This document shows positions 47,240 through 56,680 of a stretch of DNA of 64,000 bases, in pieces. Numbering within the stretch: position 1 is the first letter of the stretch; every line of letters starts with the position of its first letter. Below the pieces are notes generated by a model. It saw only the letters and a list, made by a program, of their open reading frames with translations. It did no database searches and had not been told where the DNA came from. The stretch is from Candidatus Limnocylindrales bacterium (GTDB lineage: Bacteria; Desulfobacterota; Binatia; UBA1149; CAITLU01): positions 124,001 through 188,000 of the forward strand of contig DATNBU010000029.1 in assembly GCA_035571835.1 (NCBI GenBank), in the 5' to 3' direction. The translations under genes and the position numbers were made by a program.

Positions 47240-47391
47240 AGGTCTCCGGAGCACAAACAAAAAGAGGCGGGCGATGGGCCCACCTCCGCTCCTGCCCCTG
47301 ACTCCGCGGCGGTGTACCACGGCCTTTGCTTGATCGCAAGGTTGCGGTCCTTCGGCTTCGTCGGGACGGTGGCGTTGGTCGCCTGGTTGGT

Positions 47392-47543
47392 GGGCCGGCC
47401 GCCGATAAGGGCCGATCTGCTTCGTCTGTCGCCGCGACGCTCGGTCAGAGTACGGGAGCGAGCCGCGAAACATTGAGCGGCGAGCGCTTCCCTCGCTTAC
47501 GCGGACTCCGCCTCGCATCTCGACCCTTCTCGGCGGTCGGCTC
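47392..47543. mobile_element. MITE-like repeat, copy C (152 bp, inverted orientation)
   Basis: The ends gggccggccgccgataaggg and cccttctcggcggtcggctc are inverted repeats; reversed, the inside matches copies A and B (gagatgcgaggcggagtccg, gacgaagcagatcggccctt), with about 25 extra central bases. It lies in the divergent gap 47240-47856 between rimP and the propeller gene. The rest of that gap holds nothing I can identify, although promoters for both sides must be there. Confidence 0.75.
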
Positions 47544-47856
47544 CGTTTTGAATCGCTCCCGGTCCTTCGATCAAGGCCAGGCGGTCACCTCGTACTTCGT
47601 GTCTCACAGTGACCTGTAGGCGCTCGCGCTTCGCGCATTGCTTGCGTAGGCGTTGGTGCGGCTCACTCCTCAAAATTTCGCGCGGACGGTGATTATCTCG
47701 GCTTGGCGGGTTCAGACGTCGCCGGTCGCCGTCGAGGTGATCCCCGGGTCCGGAGCCGCCGGAGCACGGACTCATCGGATTGACTATGTGCTGACCGGGC
47801 CAGTATGAATCACGCTCACACGCCGGATCGCCGAAGATCTGCGCCGGGGGTCGCTT

Positions 47857-50244
47857 ATGAGCTGCGGCAATTGCATCAAAGGACGCCGCGCTTCGCGGCG
47901 ACGCGCGCTCCAGATCCGTACGATCGCAATCGCGTTAGCCGCAATTGCATCGGCGTTGTGCGCGATGCCCGCCGGCGCGCAGACAGCCACGCGTCTGGCA
48001 GACATCGAGCCGGGCAGTGGCGGCTCCTATCCGTTCAACCTGACGAGATCCGGAAGCTTCGTTTATTTCAGCGCCAGCGATTCTGTCGAGGGCCGGCGCC
48101 TGTGGAAGACCGACGGGACGCCAGCAGGGACGGTGCCGCTTTACGACCCGCGGCCGATTCCGAACGACAATCACAACGCACAGGTGAACGCCCTCGTCGA
48201 CGTGGACGGGACCCTGTTCTTCTCACCGTACGATGGCAGCACGCCGTCTACGTTGTGGAAGACGGACGGCACCGTGGCCGGCACCGTGCACGTCTCCGAT
48301 GTTGCCCCGGGAATATTGGCCGACAGCACGGCAACCGCCGGCATCTCGTGGAACGGGGAACTGTACTTCATCCACTATGATCCGGCTTACGGCCACCAGT
48401 TGTGGAGGAGCGACGGTACCGAGGCCGGAACGGTCAAAATCAAGGACCTGTCTTCCGCCAGGCCGACGAACCTTAGTGTTCTGGCCGGCCGGCTGTATTT
48501 CATCATGAGTTCCAGCGAGCTCTGGACGAGCGACGGCACCGAGGCGGGGACCTACAAGGTGATGAATCTGGTGACGGTCAACCCGGGCGCCACATGTCCG
48601 CCGCCACCGTTCGTTTTTTATCCGGAGTACTGGTGCCTGCAGTACCCGACGGTCTACCACTTGCTCGCGGAGGCCGGAGGCCTCGTCTATGTGGCCGCCC
48701 TCGAAAACGTAGGGACCACGTTCCGGGTTGCGCTCTGGACGACCGATGGCACCGTCGCCGGTTCGCACCGCGTTCGCGAAGCTTCCACGCACGTTTTCGA
48801 CATGGTCGCCTATGACGACACGCTGTACCTGACCGTCGAAGATCCGGCGACGGGCGCGGAGCTGTGGACGAGCGACGGAACAGCGGCCGGCACCGTGCTG
48901 GTCGATGACATCGTGCCCGGCAGCGGCTCGAGCTGGCCTCACCACTTCTTCGTCGTCAACGGAACGCTATGGTTCGTCACGTCGACGAGTGCGCCGTTCG
49001 AGCTGTGGACGAGCGACGGAACTCAAGGCGGTAGCGAGCCCGTCGGTGCGATGTTCTCGGACGTCTCCGGGCAGACGGCGGTCGGCAGCAAGCTCAGCTT
49101 CGACGCGAACGACGCCTGCGGCGATTACGAGCTGTGGATCAGCGACGGCGCGTCGAGCGGGATCCGGCGGCCGCGACAATTCGTGAGTTATAATTTCACG
49201 GCCGTCACTCCGGATGGAAAACTGCTCTACGTCGGTGACAACGGGGGCGGCGTCGAAATCTGGAGCTACGACGGCGGGACGCCGCCGCCCGATTCGTGCG
49301 GCGACGGGATCGTCGATTCCGGCGAAGGCTGCGACCTTGGCGACGGCAACGGCCAGTCCAGCAGTTGCTGCCAATGCACCTGCACGCTGTCGGACGCAGG
49401 TACCGAATGCGCCGCGTCGACGGGCGGCTGTGACCTGCCCGAAGTCTGCGACGGCACGAGCGCCGTTTGTCCCGCGCCCGTCGCAAGCGCCTGCGGCAAC
49501 GGCATTCTTGAATCGGGGGAACAGTGCGACGAAGGGACGGCGAATGGCGAAGAGGCCAGCTGCTGCGGCTGCGACTGCACTGCGTTCGACAGCGCCACAC
49601 TGTGCCGCGCGTCGAGTCACGCTTCGAGCCCGACCTGCGATCCGCCGGAGTATTGCACGGGCACGACGGGCGGCTGCCCCGCGGATGTTTACGAGGATGA
49701 CGGCGACTTCGATGGCGTGTGCGATTCGACCGATCCGTGCGTTCGCTTCGACAGCGGTTGGCGTCGCGCCAAGCTCAGCCTCGACAACGTGCAATCGCGC
49801 GGAAAGCTGACCGTGGAGATGAGCGTTCCCGAGCCTCCTGCAATTGACCCGCCCGCAAACGGCGTGCGCCTTTTGATCGAGAACGAGGACCACAGCGAGT
49901 CGATCGTCGACGTTACGATCCCGCCAGGTGGATATGATCCCGCAAGCAACACGGGCTGGAAGCCCTCGCCTACCGGCACCTCATGGACCTACGTCAACCA
50001 CGAGGGCTACGACGGCATCACACGCTTTACCGTCAAGATGCGCGACAAGGCCTGGAACATGGTCGTAAAGATTTCCATGAGCGGCCGCAGCTTCGAGGAT
50101 TCCGGCATGACGGTGCCACACCCGCTGAACGTGACGCTCGTGATCGATTCACCCAGCTCCACGTCCGGACAGTGCGCGTGGATCCACTACCTTGACTACC
50201 AGTGCGAGGCCGACCAGACGGAACAGATCGTACGTTGCGAATGA
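47857..50244 (+). CDS. Exported ELWxTDGTxAGT-repeat propeller protein with disintegrin-like Cys modules (795 aa)
   Basis: ATG 47857 gives an Arg-rich signal peptide (ALQIRTIAIALAAIASALCA, cleavage near AGA-QTA). Residues 45-470 hold at least seven repeats of the type LWKTDGTxAGT / ELWTSDGTEAGT, a propeller-like hyalin-type array. Residues 479-630 contain two Cys-rich modules starting CGDGIVDSGEGCDLGDGNG and CGNGILESGEQCDEGTANGE, each ending in CDLPEVCDGTSAVCP or CDPPEYCTGTTGGCPADVY, very like eukaryotic disintegrin domains. A DxDxDGVCDSTDPC calcium-type spacer and a 160-aa C-terminal beta domain (WTYVNHEGYDGITRFTVKMR) follow. Surface adhesion is likely, but unproven. Confidence 0.85.
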   Translation: MSCGNCIKGRRASRRRALQIRTIAIALAAIASALCAMPAGAQTATRLADIEPGSGGSYPFNLTRSGSFVYFSASDSVEGRRLWKTDGTPAGTVPLYDPRPIPNDNHNAQVNALVDVDGTLFFSPYDGSTPSTLWKTDGTVAGTVHVSDVAPGILADSTATAGISWNGELYFIHYDPAYGHQLWRSDGTEAGTVKIKDLSSARPTNLSVLAGRLYFIMSSSELWTSDGTEAGTYKVMNLVTVNPGATCPPPPFVFYPEYWCLQYPTVYHLLAEAGGLVYVAALENVGTTFRVALWTTDGTVAGSHRVREASTHVFDMVAYDDTLYLTVEDPATGAELWTSDGTAAGTVLVDDIVPGSGSSWPHHFFVVNGTLWFVTSTSAPFELWTSDGTQGGSEPVGAMFSDVSGQTAVGSKLSFDANDACGDYELWISDGASSGIRRPRQFVSYNFTAVTPDGKLLYVGDNGGGVEIWSYDGGTPPPDSCGDGIVDSGEGCDLGDGNGQSSSCCQCTCTLSDAGTECAASTGGCDLPEVCDGTSAVCPAPVASACGNGILESGEQCDEGTANGEEASCCGCDCTAFDSATLCRASSHASSPTCDPPEYCTGTTGGCPADVYEDDGDFDGVCDSTDPCVRFDSGWRRAKLSLDNVQSRGKLTVEMSVPEPPAIDPPANGVRLLIENEDHSESIVDVTIPPGGYDPASNTGWKPSPTGTSWTYVNHEGYDGITRFTVKMRDKAWNMVVKISMSGRSFEDSGMTVPHPLNVTLVIDSPSSTSGQCAWIHYLDYQCEADQTEQIVRCE

Positions 50245-50302
50245 CGGAACGCACTCGCTGCCAACCGCCGGCAATCTGTTCAAGGCTCGATCGGGCTGAA
50301 CA

Positions 50303-50785
50303 TCATTCCGTAAGCCCGCGATCGTGGATCGTCTTCACCGCGAGGATTTCGTAGCTCTTGCGTGCATTGGGGAGCTGGATCTTGACCTCGTCTCCGACCG
50401 TGCGCTTCAGCAGCGCCTGCCCGACCGGCGACGTCAGCGAGATCTTGCCGGCGGCCATGTCGACCTCTTCCGGAAAAACCATTTCGTACGTGATGGTCTC
50501 CCCGGTCTCGAGGTCTTCGAGCTCGACGAGGCTGCCGTAGCCGATCGCGTCGCGCGAGATCGACGAGATCGTGTACATCGACAGCTCCTTGATGCGCGCC
50601 TCGAGGTTGCCGACGCGGGCGCTGACCATGCCCTGCTTTTCCTTGGCAGCGTGGTACTCGGCGTTCTCCTTGAGATCGCCGTGCGCGCGCGCCTCCTCGA
50701 TGATTTTCGGGAGCTCGATGTTGAGCTCGCGGCGAAGCACGGCGAGCTCGTTCTGAAGTCGTTCGACGATCTTGAGTTTCTGCAT
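50303..50785 (-). CDS. greA: Transcription elongation factor GreA (160 aa)
   Basis: ATG 50785. The coiled-coil N-half has the acidic tip and REARAHGDLKENAEYHAAKEKQ-type loop (EEARAHGDLKENAEYHAAKE), and the C-half VGQALLKRTVGDEVKIQLPN. It stimulates transcript cleavage by backtracked RNA polymerase. First domain start MQKLKIVERLQNELAVLRRE. Confidence 0.95.
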   Translation of the reverse strand: MQKLKIVERLQNELAVLRRELNIELPKIIEEARAHGDLKENAEYHAAKEKQGMVSARVGNLEARIKELSMYTISSISRDAIGYGSLVELEDLETGETITYEMVFPEEVDMAAGKISLTSPVGQALLKRTVGDEVKIQLPNARKSYEILAVKTIHDRGLTE

Positions 50786-50818
50786 GGTGTCTGGGTTCCT
50801 GACGTATGGATCGAAAGA

Positions 50819-51253
50819 TCAGCCGGCGAGGATCGACTTGGCAAGCTCGCTTGCGGCCTTGCCATCGTAGCGGCCGGCGTATTTTTCGCCGAGTGATTTC
50901 ATGATCGGGCCGAGGTTTGTCGCACCCGTTTCGGCGACGATGGCGCGGATGGCGTCGCGCAGCTCCTGTTCGCTGAGCGACTGCGGAAGCAGGCCTTCGA
51001 GAACACGGAGAAGCTCCTCGTGCTCGGTCACCTGTTCGGCGCGGCCGGCCTGGCGCGCAAAGTCGAGCGTCTCTTTGCACTGCTTGACCTCGCGCTGGAT
51101 GAGCGTCGCGATGTCGCGCTCCGACAGCTCGGTGCGAACCTCGATCATGCGGTTCTTGACCAGCGACAGAACGGCCCGAAGCGCGCGCATGCGCACGGCG
51201 TCCTTGGCTCGCATCGCGGTGGTCAACTGATCGCGTAGATCCTTTTCGGTCAT
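50819..51253 (-). CDS. GatB/YqeY domain protein (144 aa)
   Basis: ATG 51253 has aggaac upstream. All-helical YqeY pattern: LTTAMRAKDAVRMRALRAVL, EREVKQCKETLDFARQAGRA-type segment, LPQSLSEQELRDAIRAIVAE and NLGPIMKSLGEKYAGRYDGK. It resembles the tail domain of GatB and may bind tRNA. Same strand as greA, 33 nt upstream. Confidence 0.92.
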   Translation of the reverse strand: MTEKDLRDQLTTAMRAKDAVRMRALRAVLSLVKNRMIEVRTELSERDIATLIQREVKQCKETLDFARQAGRAEQVTEHEELLRVLEGLLPQSLSEQELRDAIRAIVAETGATNLGPIMKSLGEKYAGRYDGKAASELAKSILAG

Positions 51254-51316
51254 TGCCTGTTCCTTTTTTTCGGTGTCCGGTCGCCATTGCTCGCTGGCGT
51301 CCCGGAGGCGGCTCGG

Positions 51317-53944
51317 TCAGAAGCGCGACCCGGCCGCATGAATGCGCAAACTTTCTTCGAGCGCGATCACGAAAGGCTCGAGCGCCGGCCACTCGGCGCC
51401 GCGGACGATCCATTTTTCGCGGCCCCCGCGGCCGCGTCCTTCCGAGCGCACGAAGCCCATCTCGATGAATCGGCTGAGCGCATTGCGCAGCGTCACGTCG
51501 CCGGCGCCTTCGGACTTGGTGACCTCACCGAGAAGAAGACAGGTCTTGTAGTACTTGCGCACCTCTTCGAGAAGCGCCTTCTCCGAAAGGCCGTCGGTAC
51601 CGAGGCGGTGCAGGCACGTCAGCGCCTGCACGTAATAGGCCTCGCGGAAGTTCTGCAGCACGTTCATCAGCGCGGCCGACAGCGGATGCGCGGCATCGAG
51701 CACTCCGTCCCGGTATGCGCCGACCTCCTCGAGGTACGTAAGGAATCGATCCACCTGGGCGGCAAACGTGCTTCGCGACGGCAGCGGAAACTCGTATCGG
51801 AAAAGGTCGAGCCACGACCAGATGCGCTCGACGAGCTGCGACAGCGGTACGCCTTCGCGCAGGCACGTCACGGCGAGTGACGGGACCAGGAACGCGTGGA
51901 TCAGATTGTTCTTGTAGAAGTCGAGCGCCATGCGCCGGCCCTGCTGCACGACCAGGACTTCTTCGCGGCCGCGCGGAAGCACTTCGATCAGCCGGTTGGC
52001 GCTCAGGAAGCCCATGCTCTCGCGGAACGTGCCGGCATTGCGCGACAGCGACGACGTCGGCCGGATACCGAGGAAAACGATCAGCCGGTAGAGCTCGTCG
52101 GCGCGCTCGCGAAAATCGCGATAGCGGAAGCCCCAGTGCGTCGCGCCGAGCAGCACGGTCGCCGACACCGACGTCGCGCCCGCAACGGCGACGCCGTTGA
52201 CCTCGCGCAGGATGCGGAAGCCCAGCCGCTGGATGAAGCGGCGTTTCTCTTCCTCGACTTCCGGATCTCCGGCCTTTTCGCCGAAACGCTGCTTGCGGTC
52301 GCCGAGCTCGTCGCTGAGCGAGATCGGCTCGGCGAACGATACGTAGACCGAGCCGTACTTCTGCTTGAGGAAACGTCTCGCCCGCATCAGGCCCGACATG
52401 CTCTCGGGCTCTTTCTCGGCGCCGGCGAGCTCGGCCTGGTACGCCTCTTCCTCGACGATGCGTCCGTAGTGGATCGAGACCGGCACCAGGTAGAGGTCGC
52501 GCCGCATGCCGGTCGAGTACGCATTGACGATCGCGGCCAGCATGCCGAGCTTCGGCGTCATGATCTTGCCGGTGCGGCTGCGCCCGCCTTCGATGAAGAA
52601 CTCCTGCGTGTAGCCTTCGCGGATCAGGAACTGCAGGTAGACGCTGAAGACGTGTTTGTAGACTTCGTCGTCGCCGAAGCTGCGGCGAATGAAGTACGCG
52701 CCGCTCGCCCGCAGGATCGGGCCCATCAGGCCGAAGCCCATGTTCACGCCGGCGGCGATGTGCGGAGGGCTGACGAAGTTCAGGTGAAACAGATACGAAA
52801 GGATCAGGTAGTCGAGATGGCTGCGGTGGCACGGCACCATCACGATCGGATGGTGCTTGGCCTTCTCGATGACAGTTTCGAACCCGATCGTCTCGAGGCC
52901 CTGGAACATCCGGTGCCAGATCTTGATGAACGTCCACGAGACCACCGAGAAGATCGCGCTGTTATACTCGGCCGCCATCTCGTCGAAGATCGACTCGGCG
53001 CGTTTTCGAACCTTCGCTTCGGCGACGCCGTGCTCGGCGGCGTAGCTCGCGATGAACGTGCGCGTCGCTTCGGCGCCGAACAGGATCGATTTGATCTTGC
53101 GCCGCGACATGATGGCCGGCCCCATGACCACCCTCTCCTCCCTGTACAGGAAGATCTGGATGGCGCGGGTCAGGCGCTTGACGAGGCGGTCCTCGCTGTC
53201 TCTCGGATAACGCTCCGCGAACTCGCGAAGGCCAACTTCGGTGCCGACGGTCAGGAACAAATCGCGGCGGAAAACCCAGTACGTGATGAGCTTGCGGAAC
53301 TCGCTCATCACTTCGTGCGCGTTGTAGACGACGGCGGCAAGTCCCGTGTCGCGGCGACGGAAACTGTGGCCGCGAAACGGTGCGAGCGGCACGATGAAGA
53401 TCTCGCGGCTGTCGCGCAGCGGCAGGATGTGGCGCAGATACTCTCCGCCGGCGCGCGCGGCCGCTTCATGCTCGGCAGCGGTTGCCCCGCCCTCGCGCGG
53501 TCCGCGCATGAAGACCATCACCGGACGTCCGGACGCGACCGCGGCGGCGCAGCTCTCCTGGTCGAGCACTGCTTCGGCTTCTTCCTTGCCGCCGCGTGAC
53601 GAGCGCATGTTGCGGAACATCTCGCGCAGCGGAGCCAGCGCCCACGGCATCACGCCGTTCGCGAAGACCGGCAGCGGGAGATCCTCGCGCCGCAGGATGA
53701 AGTTGATCATGAAGTAATCGACGAACGAGTGATGGCGCAGCACGTAGACGATGGTGCCGAGCTCGGACAGCGCGCGGATCTTCTCGACCAGCCGTTCGTT
53801 GACGACGGCGCGGCCGAACAGCCGGCGGCCGACGAACTCGGCGATGCGGTTCATGCGCCGGCGCATCGCCGACGGATGCGGTTCGAAGGGAGGCGGAGTA
53901 TCGAGCGGCGTCAGGACCGCCGCAGTGGAAGCACTGGTGCTCAT
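51317..53944 (-). CDS. plsB: Glycerol-3-phosphate acyltransferase, PlsB-like (875 aa)
   Basis: ATG 53944 overlaps the manC stop as ATGA. The catalytic HX4D is in MVPCHRSHLDYLILSYLFHL (His373-Asp378), with PPHIAAGVNMGFG, FFIEGGRSRTGKIMTPKLGM and SVSIHYGRI, all PlsB motifs. Unlike Escherichia coli PlsB, the N-domain also has an intact HX4D (VLRHHSFVDYF, His71-Asp76). A C-terminal domain of about 250 aa completes the PlsB layout. It acylates glycerol-3-phosphate at the inner membrane, the first step of phospholipid synthesis. Confidence 0.9.
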   Translation of the reverse strand: MSTSASTAAVLTPLDTPPPFEPHPSAMRRRMNRIAEFVGRRLFGRAVVNERLVEKIRALSELGTIVYVLRHHSFVDYFMINFILRREDLPLPVFANGVMPWALAPLREMFRNMRSSRGGKEEAEAVLDQESCAAAVASGRPVMVFMRGPREGGATAAEHEAAARAGGEYLRHILPLRDSREIFIVPLAPFRGHSFRRRDTGLAAVVYNAHEVMSEFRKLITYWVFRRDLFLTVGTEVGLREFAERYPRDSEDRLVKRLTRAIQIFLYREERVVMGPAIMSRRKIKSILFGAEATRTFIASYAAEHGVAEAKVRKRAESIFDEMAAEYNSAIFSVVSWTFIKIWHRMFQGLETIGFETVIEKAKHHPIVMVPCHRSHLDYLILSYLFHLNFVSPPHIAAGVNMGFGLMGPILRASGAYFIRRSFGDDEVYKHVFSVYLQFLIREGYTQEFFIEGGRSRTGKIMTPKLGMLAAIVNAYSTGMRRDLYLVPVSIHYGRIVEEEAYQAELAGAEKEPESMSGLMRARRFLKQKYGSVYVSFAEPISLSDELGDRKQRFGEKAGDPEVEEEKRRFIQRLGFRILREVNGVAVAGATSVSATVLLGATHWGFRYRDFRERADELYRLIVFLGIRPTSSLSRNAGTFRESMGFLSANRLIEVLPRGREEVLVVQQGRRMALDFYKNNLIHAFLVPSLAVTCLREGVPLSQLVERIWSWLDLFRYEFPLPSRSTFAAQVDRFLTYLEEVGAYRDGVLDAAHPLSAALMNVLQNFREAYYVQALTCLHRLGTDGLSEKALLEEVRKYYKTCLLLGEVTKSEGAGDVTLRNALSRFIEMGFVRSEGRGRGGREKWIVRGAEWPALEPFVIALEESLRIHAAGSRF

Positions 53945-55026
53945 CGCAGATTTCCGAGTCCTGCCTTTTCCAGAAGACCGGAGACCATTTTCACGTCCTG
54001 GCATCGCTTGCGGTCGCAGACCAGCAGCGCGTCGCCGGCGTCGACCACCACGATCCCATCCACACCAAGAAGCACGACCGGCTTGCCACGGGTAGCGACG
54101 AGGTTGCCGCTGGCCTCGATGGCGAGCATCGGATCGCGCGAGCTGTTGCCGTTCCGGTCGGCCGGCCAGAGCGCGGAGACCGCATCCCAGCTGCCGATGT
54201 CCGACCAGGGGAACGACGCCGGCAGCATCGCGACGCGGTCACTCTTTTCGAGCACGCCGTAGTCGATCGAGATTGCCGGAAGTCCGCCATACGCCCGCTC
54301 GACGGCGGCGGCAGGAACGACGCCGCGCCGCCGGTGCTTGTTCATCCTGTCGAGACCGGCCGCGAGCGCCGGCAAGTGCCGGGCGATCTCCTCGGCGATG
54401 ACATCGGCCCGCCAGACGAAGATGCCGGCATTCCAGAAGTACTTTCCACTGGCAACGTAACGCCGCGCGGTTGCAGGGTTCGGCTTCTCGACAAAGGCAG
54501 CGACCTCGCATGCCGTCGAGCCCCGCTCGAGCGCGCGGCCGGCCTTGATGTAGCCGTATCCGGTCTCGGGCGTTCCCGGCGCGACCCCGAACGTGACGAG
54601 GCATCGACGCCGGTCGGCAAGAGCATAAGCGGCCTCGAGATCACGCAGGAACGCCTTCCGGTCGCCGACCAGGTGATCGGCCGAAAACACGGCCGTGACG
54701 GCGTCGGCGCATCTCGAAAGGATTTCGGACGTGGCCCATCCGATGCAGGCCGCCGTATTGCGTCCCACCGGCTCCGCAAGAACCTGTCCCGCATCGATGC
54801 CGGAGAGCTCGGCGAGCACCTGCCTCCGATGCTTGAGGCCGACGACGATGAGGATGTTGCGCTTCGGGACGAACCCTTCGAGGCGCCCGACGGTTTCCGC
54901 GAGCATCGAGCGATCGGTCGTCAGCTGGAGAAGCTGCTTCGGGCGGGCTTCACGGCTCCACGGCCAGAAGCGGGTTCCGCTTCCGCCCGCCATGATGACG
55001 GCGAAGCGCCGTGACTGCTCCACCAC
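53941..55026 (-). CDS. manC: Mannose-1-phosphate guanylyltransferase (361 aa)
   Basis: GTG 55026 or 55023 puts the GDP-sugar motif at the family position (RRFAVIMAGGSGTRFWPWSR); GTG 55110 and ATG 54993 are alternatives. Also seen: PKQLLQLTTDRSMLAETVGR, EPVGRNTAACIGWA, VFSADHLVGDRKAF, TGYGYIKAG, FVEKPNPATA, YFWNAGIFVWRADV and PWSDIGSWDAVSAL. It makes GDP-mannose. It is coupled to plsB by a 4-nt overlap; the isomerase domain of long ManC/AlgA types is absent. Confidence 0.92.
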   Translation of the reverse strand: MVEQSRRFAVIMAGGSGTRFWPWSREARPKQLLQLTTDRSMLAETVGRLEGFVPKRNILIVVGLKHRRQVLAELSGIDAGQVLAEPVGRNTAACIGWATSEILSRCADAVTAVFSADHLVGDRKAFLRDLEAAYALADRRRCLVTFGVAPGTPETGYGYIKAGRALERGSTACEVAAFVEKPNPATARRYVASGKYFWNAGIFVWRADVIAEEIARHLPALAAGLDRMNKHRRRGVVPAAAVERAYGGLPAISIDYGVLEKSDRVAMLPASFPWSDIGSWDAVSALWPADRNGNSSRDPMLAIEASGNLVATRGKPVVLLGVDGIVVVDAGDALLVCDRKRCQDVKMVSGLLEKAGLGNLR

Positions 55027-55179
55027 ACGTTCACGCTTCGCGCTCGCCAGCACGCGTCCGCGCTGCGCGGCCTTGGTGGCCGCCGCCGATCCTTCGCTGC
55101 GAATGGTCACGGAGCCTCGATCCTCGACGTCCACCGGCCGAAAAGCAAGCCTGCCGGCGCTTTGCCTCGCTCCTCGCCA

Positions 55180-56136
55180 ATGCGTAGCGTCCGCGTGATG
55201 CGGCCCACCGTTTTTCGTCTCATCGCTGCGCGCGATGCGGAGCGCGTCGATCGCCTCATCTGTGACGAAACCGGCCATGGCCGGCGCGCGGTACGGACGT
55301 GGCTGAGAGAAGGACGCGTCCGCATCAATGGTCATGTTGCGACGGCAGCGCAGCCGGTCGGCGCGGGCAGCGAGATCGTGATCGACCCGACAGGCGAAGC
55401 TCAGGGGAAGGTTGTTTCAGAGAACGACGACCGCGCGGCGAGCGACGGCCTCGTAGCCGGCCTCAACGCCGACAACCTGCACGTCGTCTTTGAATCGGAA
55501 GACATCGTCGTGGTCGCGAAACCCGCAGGTGTGCATTCGGAGCGCGGCAAGTCCGAGCCGAGCCTTGCCGGTCTTCTCGAGCAGCGCTACGGCGACCTGT
55601 CGGGCATCGGCGATCGTGCCGCCGAGGCGGGGCTCGTCCATCGTCTCGATCGCGATACGTCGGGCGTCGTCGTTGCGGCCCGCACGCGCCCCGTCTACCG
55701 CGCGCTGAGGCGCGAGTTCTCACGGGGCGCGACAGCCAAGCAGTACCTCGCGCTGGTCCGCGGCCGGCTCGCCGCGCAGGACATCGATCTGCCGCTCGTG
55801 CAGCGCGGCGCGCATGCTGCGATTGCCGGCCCACGCGATCAGGGAATGGATGCATTTACATCGGCACGGCCGCTCGAGACGGGAGGCGACTGGACGCTCG
55901 TGCTCGCGGAGTTGATTACCGGTGCGATGCACCAGGTGCGCTGCCATCTCGCAGCAATCGGTCATCCGCTTTTCGGTGATCCGCTCTATGGCGGCGACCG
56001 GCTCGCAGACAGTCCGCGCGAAGGACAGCTCCTTCACGCGCTGCGTGTCCGGATCGGGACGGGGATCGACGTGACGGTGGGACCGCCGCAGGATTTCCTC
56101 GCGGCGTACGCGGCGCTTCGCCGGCGCGGGCGCTGA
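55180..56136 (+). CDS. RluA family pseudouridine synthase (318 aa)
   Basis: ATG 55180 is used (55198 is also possible). An S4 RNA-binding domain (GHGRRAVRTWLREGRVRING) is followed by the RluA catalytic motif LVHRLDRDTSGVVVAARTRP (catalytic Asp), QYLALVRGR, ELITGAMHQVRCHLAAIGHP and LFGDPLYGG. Which rRNA or tRNA site it modifies cannot be told. It is divergent from manC and convergent with the zinc-ribbon gene, whose stop is 2 nt away. Confidence 0.92.
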   Translation: MRSVRVMRPTVFRLIAARDAERVDRLICDETGHGRRAVRTWLREGRVRINGHVATAAQPVGAGSEIVIDPTGEAQGKVVSENDDRAASDGLVAGLNADNLHVVFESEDIVVVAKPAGVHSERGKSEPSLAGLLEQRYGDLSGIGDRAAEAGLVHRLDRDTSGVVVAARTRPVYRALRREFSRGATAKQYLALVRGRLAAQDIDLPLVQRGAHAAIAGPRDQGMDAFTSARPLETGGDWTLVLAELITGAMHQVRCHLAAIGHPLFGDPLYGGDRLADSPREGQLLHALRVRIGTGIDVTVGPPQDFLAAYAALRRRGR

Positions 56137-56138
56137 AG

Positions 56139-56672
56139 CTATTTCTTCTTCTTTGCGGGCGGGACTTTGGCTGCGGCCTTGACCGGGGCTGCTTTTGCCG
56201 GAGCAGCCTTCGCCGGCGCAGATTTCGCCGGAACGGCGGGTTTGGCTGCACCCGGCTTCTTCCTGGTTTCTGCAGACCCGGACGGTGACGCCGTTTCGGG
56301 CTTGGCCGCCGGTTTCTTCAGGGCCGCCTTCGCCGCGTCTGCGGCAGCCTTCGAGCACGGCACGCACGTGTTGGCCTTGTTGTCGGAATCCTCGACCAGA
56401 CCTTCGTCGAGGTTGTGGCAGACCTTGCGGCAGCGCAGGCAGACGAAATAGATCCCCTCGAGCGTCTTGTTGATGCGCTCGCGGTTGAGGATGCGTCCGG
56501 CGAGCTTCTGGACGCGGATTCCGAGCAGGTCGATGTATTGATGCTTGATCTTCGCGCGACCGGCTTCGTCACGTGGAAGATCGTCTTCGGCGTCGGCGTC
56601 CGACGAATCCGCATCATCGAAGAGACTGAATTCGCCGTTGCTCGTCGCGCCTTTTTTCTTGGCGCGTCCCAT
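56139..56672 (-). CDS. Zinc-ribbon-like protein with histone-H1-like basic tail (177 aa)
   Basis: ATG 56672 is 8 nt after the stop of the 55-aa zinc-ribbon gene. An acidic N-half (FSLFDDADSSDADAEDDLPR) is followed by helices (INKTLEGIYF) and cysteines 78, 81, 85, 103 and 106 (CLRCRKVC ... NTCVPC), consistent with a four-Cys zinc site. From residue 108 there is a lysine/alanine/proline tail with repeated PAKxA units ending AKKKK, like bacterial histone-H1-like proteins. No known family. Nucleic-acid binding is inferred. Confidence 0.75.
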   Translation of the reverse strand: MGRAKKKGATSNGEFSLFDDADSSDADAEDDLPRDEAGRAKIKHQYIDLLGIRVQKLAGRILNRERINKTLEGIYFVCLRCRKVCHNLDEGLVEDSDNKANTCVPCSKAAADAAKAALKKPAAKPETASPSGSAETRKKPGAAKPAVPAKSAPAKAAPAKAAPVKAAAKVPPAKKKK

Positions 56673-56680
56673 AAGAATTC

